Part shown: positions 58,118-61,596 of the stretch, piece after piece
Layout of the letters: each line of letters starts with the position of its first letter
Position numbering within the stretch: the first letter of the stretch is position 1
DNA from: an uncultured Eubacteriales bacterium
Lineage (GTDB): Bacteria > Bacillota > Clostridia > Christensenellales > Aristaeellaceae
NCBI GenBank assembly: GCA_902764875.1
Contig: CACWXP010000020.1
Location: 1 to 61,596 of the forward strand
Direction: 5' to 3'
Length of the DNA: 61,596 bases
The notes under the pieces: model-generated
The model's input: only the letters and a program-made list of their open reading frames with translations
The model's database searches: none
What the model was told of the DNA's origin: nothing
Translations under genes and position numbers: made by a program

Positions 58118-58549
58118 ATGAAAATACTGGTGATTAACGGACCGAATCTGAATATGTTGGGCATCCGGGAACCGGATCTCTACGGGCATGAAACCTATGC
58201 GGATCTGCTGGAAAAAATCCGGCGTCACGCGGAGAAATCCGGGACGGAAGTGAACTTTTTCCAGAGCAACCACGAGGGGGATCTGGTGGACGCGATCCAG
58301 GGCGCATACGGCGTTCAGGACGGGATTATTCTGAATCCCGGGGCCTATACTCATACCAGCGTGGCCTTGCTGGACGCGCTGAAAGCCGTCGGGATCCGGA
58401 CGGTGGAAGTGCATATCACCGACGTGGACGAACGGGAACCGTTCAGGAAGATCAGCTATGTGCGGGCGGCCTGTGAGAAAACGATCATCGGTCACGGAAC
58501 GGACGGCTATCTGGAAGCGATGGACGCTCTGACAGGAGGAAAAGCCTGA
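58118..58549 (+). CDS. aroQ: 3-dehydroquinate dehydratase type II
   Basis: This 143-residue dodecameric-type dehydratase has NGPNLNMLGIREPDLYG at the N-terminus, FFQSNHEGDLVDAIQ, LNPGAYTHTSVALLDAL with the catalytic residues, and EVHITDVDEREPFRKIS. It follows the aroE-aroK stop by 15 bases. Its last base overlaps the aroA start (TGATG). Type II enzymes are a different fold from type I AroD. Confidence 0.96.
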   Translation: MKILVINGPNLNMLGIREPDLYGHETYADLLEKIRRHAEKSGTEVNFFQSNHEGDLVDAIQGAYGVQDGIILNPGAYTHTSVALLDALKAVGIRTVEVHITDVDEREPFRKISYVRAACEKTIIGHGTDGYLEAMDALTGGKA

Positions 58550-59763
58550 TGCGGATCAGAATGGAGCCCGCGGAACTGCGGGGAACGGTTTCTGCACCGC
58601 CGTCGAAGTCCATGGCTCACCGGATGCTGATTTGCGCGGCGCTGGCGGAGGGCGAAAGCCTGGTGCGGCCCATCGAGCTGAGCGAGGATATTCTGGCCAC
58701 CATGGACGGCCTGCGGGCGCTGGGTGCGGACATCCGCCAGGAGGGAGACGCTCTTCGCGTGGCCGGGTGCCGACCGGCAGAGGCAGAGAGCGCGGTGATT
58801 CCCTGCCGGGAGAGCGGGAGTACGCTGCGGTTCCTGCTGCCCCTGTGCCTGCTGAACGGCAGGGAAATGCTGCTGACCGGAAGCAGGCGTCTGTTGGAGC
58901 GGCCGCTGGACGTCTATGAAACCCTTTGCAGAGAACGGGGATTCCGGCTGGAGCGGAGCCCGGAGAACATCCGGGTACAGGGGAAACTGGAAGCAGGGGA
59001 ATATACGGTGCGCGGGGATCTTTCCAGCCAGTTTCTGACAGGAATGGCCTATGCGCTGTCCCTGCTGGACGGGGAAAGCGTGCTGCGGATTCTGCCGCCC
59101 ATTGAAAGCGAACCGTATCTGCGGATGACACTGGAAGCGATGGCGGCCTGCGGCGTGACCATCCGGCGGCCGGAACCGGAAACACTGGTGATTCCCGGGG
59201 GAATACCGTACAGCGCCGGAGAGAAAACCGTGGAAGGCGATTGGAGCAACGCCGCCTTCTTCGAAGCCCTGCGTCAGGCGGGTCACGGGATCCGGATTAC
59301 CGGGCTCCGGGAGGACAGCCTGCAGGGCGACAAGGTGTGCAGGGAATACTTCCGGCAGATTGCGGAAGGCGGCGAGGAGGTCGACGTGACGGACTGTCCG
59401 GACCTGGCGCCGGTGCTGATGACCTTTGCGGCGATGAACGGGGGCGCCCGGCTGGCGGGTACACGGCGGCTGCGCTTCAAGGAAAGCGACCGGGGGCAGG
59501 TGATGGCGGAGGAGCTGGCGAAATTCGGCGTTACGGTTTCGATCGGCGAAAACGAGATCACCGTCGGCGGGGAAACGCCGACTGCGCCCCGGAAGATTCT
59601 GGACGGACACAACGACCACCGGATCGTGATGGCACTGGCCGTGCTGTGCACCCGCACCGGCGGCGTGATCGACGGCGCTGAGGCAGTGCGCAAGAGCTTT
59701 CCGGGGTTCTGGGATGCGATGGATGCGCTGGGTGCGCTGCTTGAGAGGATTATAGTAGGGTAG
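58549..59763 (+). CDS. aroA: 3-phosphoshikimate 1-carboxyvinyltransferase (EPSP synthase)
   Basis: This 404-residue, two-domain enzyme adds enolpyruvyl to shikimate-3-phosphate. Signatures are PPSKSMAHRMLI, CRESGSTLRFLLPLC, DLSSQFLTGMAYAL, and DGHNDHRIVMALAV near the C-terminus. It overlaps the aroQ stop by one base (TGATG). The order aroB, aroC, aroE-K, aroQ, aroA, followed by tyrA, covers the shikimate route from DAHP except the DAHP synthase itself. Confidence 0.95.
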   Translation: MRIRMEPAELRGTVSAPPSKSMAHRMLICAALAEGESLVRPIELSEDILATMDGLRALGADIRQEGDALRVAGCRPAEAESAVIPCRESGSTLRFLLPLCLLNGREMLLTGSRRLLERPLDVYETLCRERGFRLERSPENIRVQGKLEAGEYTVRGDLSSQFLTGMAYALSLLDGESVLRILPPIESEPYLRMTLEAMAACGVTIRRPEPETLVIPGGIPYSAGEKTVEGDWSNAAFFEALRQAGHGIRITGLREDSLQGDKVCREYFRQIAEGGEEVDVTDCPDLAPVLMTFAAMNGGARLAGTRRLRFKESDRGQVMAEELAKFGVTVSIGENEITVGGETPTAPRKILDGHNDHRIVMALAVLCTRTGGVIDGAEAVRKSFPGFWDAMDALGALLERIIVG

Positions 59764-59810
59764 TTTGAGAGATGGGTTTATGCCGAAAAAGAAAAATAAG
59801 AGAAAGAAAA

Positions 59811-59842
59811 GTGGGCCGAAGAGAACCGTCCCCATAGGTCCA
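59811..59842 (+). repeat. Dispersed 32-bp repeat, copy 2
   Basis: It matches 49957-49988 at 28 of 32 bases, including AGAACCGTCCCCATAGGT. It lies in the short aroA-tyrA gap. Confidence 0.75.
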
Positions 59843-59866
59843 CAGACGGGAATGAGGTGAAAACCG

Positions 59867-60724
59867 ATGGAATGGGTTGCGAAGAAGAATGTTCTGATTG
59901 TCGGGCTGGGGCTGATGGGCGGAAGCTATGCACGGGCGCTGAAACGGCTTGGGTATCACGTGGCGGCGCTGGACCGGGACGCGGAGGCCATTGAATACGC
60001 GCTGCGGGAACACATCATTTCCGAGGGCTCGGCGGATAAGGATGAGCGGATGATCCGGGAAGCGGACGCCATTATCTTCGCACTGTATCCAGGGATCTTT
60101 CCGGCTTGGGTGGAGGAAAACCAGGGTCTGTTCAAGCCCGGCATGATGTTGACCGACGTGACCGGCGTGAAGAGCTGCATCGTTTACCGGATTCAGGAGA
60201 TGCTGCGGCGGGATGTGGAGTTTATCGCGGCCCATCCCATGGCCGGGCGGGAATTGAGCGGCGTTCAGAACAGTGACGACCGGATTTTCCGGGACGCCAA
60301 CTATATTATTGTTCCGACGGAAAAGAACACGGCAAAGGGCATTGAATGGTGCGCAGGGCTGGGACGGCTGCTTGGCTGTGGACGGATCTCCGTGCTTTCG
60401 CCGGAAGAACATGACGAGATGATCGCCTTTGTATCCCAGCTGACTCACTGCATCGCCGTGTCTCTGATGACCTGCAGCGACAACACGCATCTGTCAGACT
60501 ATACCGGAGATTCCTTCCGGGACCTGACCCGGATCGCGCGGATCAACGACAAAATGTGGAGCGAACTGTTCATGATGAACCGGGAACCCCTGTTGAAACA
60601 GATGGACGTTTTCCTCAATGAGCTGCAGGGCTTCCGGGATATGCTTGCGCGCGGCGATACGGAAGGTATGCGGGCCAAAATGCGGCTTTCCACGGAGCGG
60701 CGGGCCATGTTCGACAAACGGTAG
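59867..60724 (+). CDS. tyrA: Prephenate dehydrogenase
   Basis: This 285-residue NAD-dependent enzyme of tyrosine synthesis has loop GLGLMGGSYARALK (15-28), TDVTGVKSCIV, and AAHPMAGRELSG. The C-terminal helical part has DDRIFRDANYIIVP and QLTHCIAVSL. It has no fused ACT or chorismate mutase domain. It follows aroA with a 103-base gap that contains a dispersed repeat, so it may be transcribed with the operon or separately. Confidence 0.93.
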   Translation: MEWVAKKNVLIVGLGLMGGSYARALKRLGYHVAALDRDAEAIEYALREHIISEGSADKDERMIREADAIIFALYPGIFPAWVEENQGLFKPGMMLTDVTGVKSCIVYRIQEMLRRDVEFIAAHPMAGRELSGVQNSDDRIFRDANYIIVPTEKNTAKGIEWCAGLGRLLGCGRISVLSPEEHDEMIAFVSQLTHCIAVSLMTCSDNTHLSDYTGDSFRDLTRIARINDKMWSELFMMNREPLLKQMDVFLNELQGFRDMLARGDTEGMRAKMRLSTERRAMFDKR

Positions 60725-60772
60725 GGAATCGTGGTATACTACTGGAAACACGGTATAGAAGGAGGATCTCCC

Positions 60773-61483
60773 ATGGCCGTTTATCACCGGGTTCTGCTGA
60801 AACTGAGCGGAGAAGCGCTCAAGAGCGACAAGGATCTTTTCGATTTTGACAAAGTCAACAACGCGGCGGGCATCATTCGCCGCATGCACGATATGGGCAC
60901 CGAGATCGGCATCGTGATCGGCGCGGGCAATATCTGGCGCGGACGCCAGGGCCCCGCGGCGAACATGGACGCGGTGACCGCCGACCAGATGGGCATGCTG
61001 GGCACGGTGATCAACTGCCTGTGCATGGCGGACGCGCTGCGCAAGGTGGGACTGGACGCGGTGGTGCAGAGCGCGGTGGACATGAACCGCTTTGCCGAAC
61101 CCTTCAACGCCATGGCGGCCCGGCGGCACCTGGCAGAAGGCCGGGTGGTGCTGTTTGCCTGCGGAACGGGGAACCCCTTCTTTTCCACGGATTCCGGCGT
61201 TGCGCTGCGGGCAGTGGAAATGGAAGTGGACGCCGTCCTGATGGCCAAGAATATCGACGGGGTGTATACCGCCGATCCACTGAAGGATCCCACGGCCACC
61301 CTGATCAAGGACATCACCTATACGGACGCCCTGAAGAAAGGGCTGAAGGTGATGGACGCCGCGGCCTTTGCCCTGTGCGCGGAAAACAAGGTGCCCATGG
61401 TTCGGGTGTTCGGCCTGGACGATCCGGAGAATCTGATCCGCGTGCTGGAAGGCAGCGATATCGGGACTTTTGTGCATCCCTGA
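60773..61483 (+). CDS. pyrH: UMP kinase
   Basis: This 236-residue amino-acid-kinase-fold enzyme phosphorylates UMP. It has VLLKLSGEALKS, VIGAGNIWRG, TADQMGMLGTVIN, and the late KNIDGVYTADP. ATG 60773 is chosen for AGGAGGATC just before it; a GTATAC-type -10 near 60734 precedes it. In Firmicutes it normally follows tsf; here it does not. A hairpin terminator follows. Confidence 0.95.
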   Translation: MAVYHRVLLKLSGEALKSDKDLFDFDKVNNAAGIIRRMHDMGTEIGIVIGAGNIWRGRQGPAANMDAVTADQMGMLGTVINCLCMADALRKVGLDAVVQSAVDMNRFAEPFNAMAARRHLAEGRVVLFACGTGNPFFSTDSGVALRAVEMEVDAVLMAKNIDGVYTADPLKDPTATLIKDITYTDALKKGLKVMDAAAFALCAENKVPMVRVFGLDDPENLIRVLEGSDIGTFVHP

Positions 61484-61500
61484 TGATGGGGGAAAATAAA

Positions 61501-61554
61501 GGGGCTGTCTCAAAATGATCTGAGAGGATCATAAGAGGCAGCCCCTCTTCATTT
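61501..61554 (+). terminator. Long hairpin after pyrH, terminator- or IS-end-like
   Basis: GGGGCTGTCTC (61501-61511) pairs with GAGGCAGCCCC (61535-61545), and inside it ATGATC pairs with GATCAT (61515-61532). The sequence TCTTCATTT follows. The outer GGGGCTGTCTC resembles ends of some insertion sequences, but the hairpin fits a terminator. Confidence 0.7.
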
Positions 61555-61596
61555 GCCCCAAAATCAGTAATAGTATGAAAATCCTGGGTATAGCAA

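Noticed and set aside
1-61596. tRNA or rRNA genes
   Set aside because: I scanned intergenic stretches by eye and saw no cloverleaf-type sequence or rRNA signature; a covariance-model scan would be decisive.

Overview
The window looks like chromosomal DNA of an anaerobic, Gram-positive-type member of the Clostridia. Evidence seen in the sequence: strong purine-rich ribosome binding sites, consensus -35/-10 promoters with 17-base spacers, U-tailed hairpin terminators, a preQ1-I-type riboswitch before queT, a reverse rubrerythrin, 2-hydroxyacyl-CoA-dehydratase-type activase genes, a GGGtGRT-family gene and an esterase/ATP-grasp pair. A gut or rumen lineage is plausible (inference); I cannot name the species.

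Region 1 (about 0.1-9.4 kb) is a dense sulfur-mobilisation locus. At its centre are a Family 2A encapsulin shell gene and, overlapping it by 14 bases, a SufS-type cysteine desulfurase with a roughly 160-residue disordered N-terminal extension, the expected arrangement for an encapsulated cargo. Around them lie a TusA-DsrE protein, two JAMM peptidases, a sulfur-carrier/E1/rhodanese triple fusion, serine acetyltransferase, a free sulfur carrier with a residue beyond its usable Gly-Gly end, a second MoeB/ThiF-type E1, a TusA protein and a pyridoxamine kinase that could supply PLP. A deleted O-acetylhomoserine sulfhydrylase remnant marks decay at the 5' edge. Region 2 (9.4-12.2 kb) has a rhodanese/TtcA-like gene interrupted by a one-base shift and a tcdA operon. 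A copy of the 3' end of the second E1 gene precedes tcdA.

Region 3 (12.2-15.5 kb) is a cysteine/cystine-type ABC importer. It is preceded by a Cys/Met-rich leader peptide and mutually exclusive hairpins that look like transcription attenuation. Its promoter shares a palindrome overlapping the -35 box with the promoter of tcdA. Region 4 (15.5-20.7 kb) holds hydrolases, an esterase/ATP-grasp pair, a secreted repeat protein, 52-bp tandem hairpin repeats and two very small genes. Region 5 (20.8-25.8 kb) is a polyamine regulator plus potABCD, with two extra beta-rich repeats inside PotA. Region 6 (25.9-34.1 kb) has a PHB-depolymerase-like esterase, secreted proteins including a CapA-type protein, a GNAT, a CAT/E2-like protein with an altered active site, and a three-gene activase cluster read leftward.

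Region 7 (34.4-41.1 kb) has an MMPL/RND transporter, then a lower-GC block with an alarmone synthetase, a two-component system, DUF503, a NapH-like ferredoxin and a TetR fragment. Region 8 (41.2-49.9 kb) holds reverse rubrerythrin, MATE, rpsB-tsf, mtnA-deoD, an Fe-S scaffold-like protein with GGGtGRT, and an SDR. Region 9 (50.0-53.9 kb) is one 1297-residue protein joining a LacI-type sensor, a degenerate GGDEF, an intact EAL domain and a C-terminal beta-helix-like domain. Region 10 (54.0-61.5 kb) has preQ1 riboswitch-queT, an aromatic amino-acid operon (aroB, aroC, aroE-aroK fusion, aroQ, aroA, tyrA) and pyrH.

The long-range theme is sulfur. The first 12-15 kb combine persulfide generation, sulfur carriers, tRNA thiolation-type enzymes and cysteine uptake, and mtnA-deoD and the Fe-S scaffold pair add sulfur-linked functions farther along.
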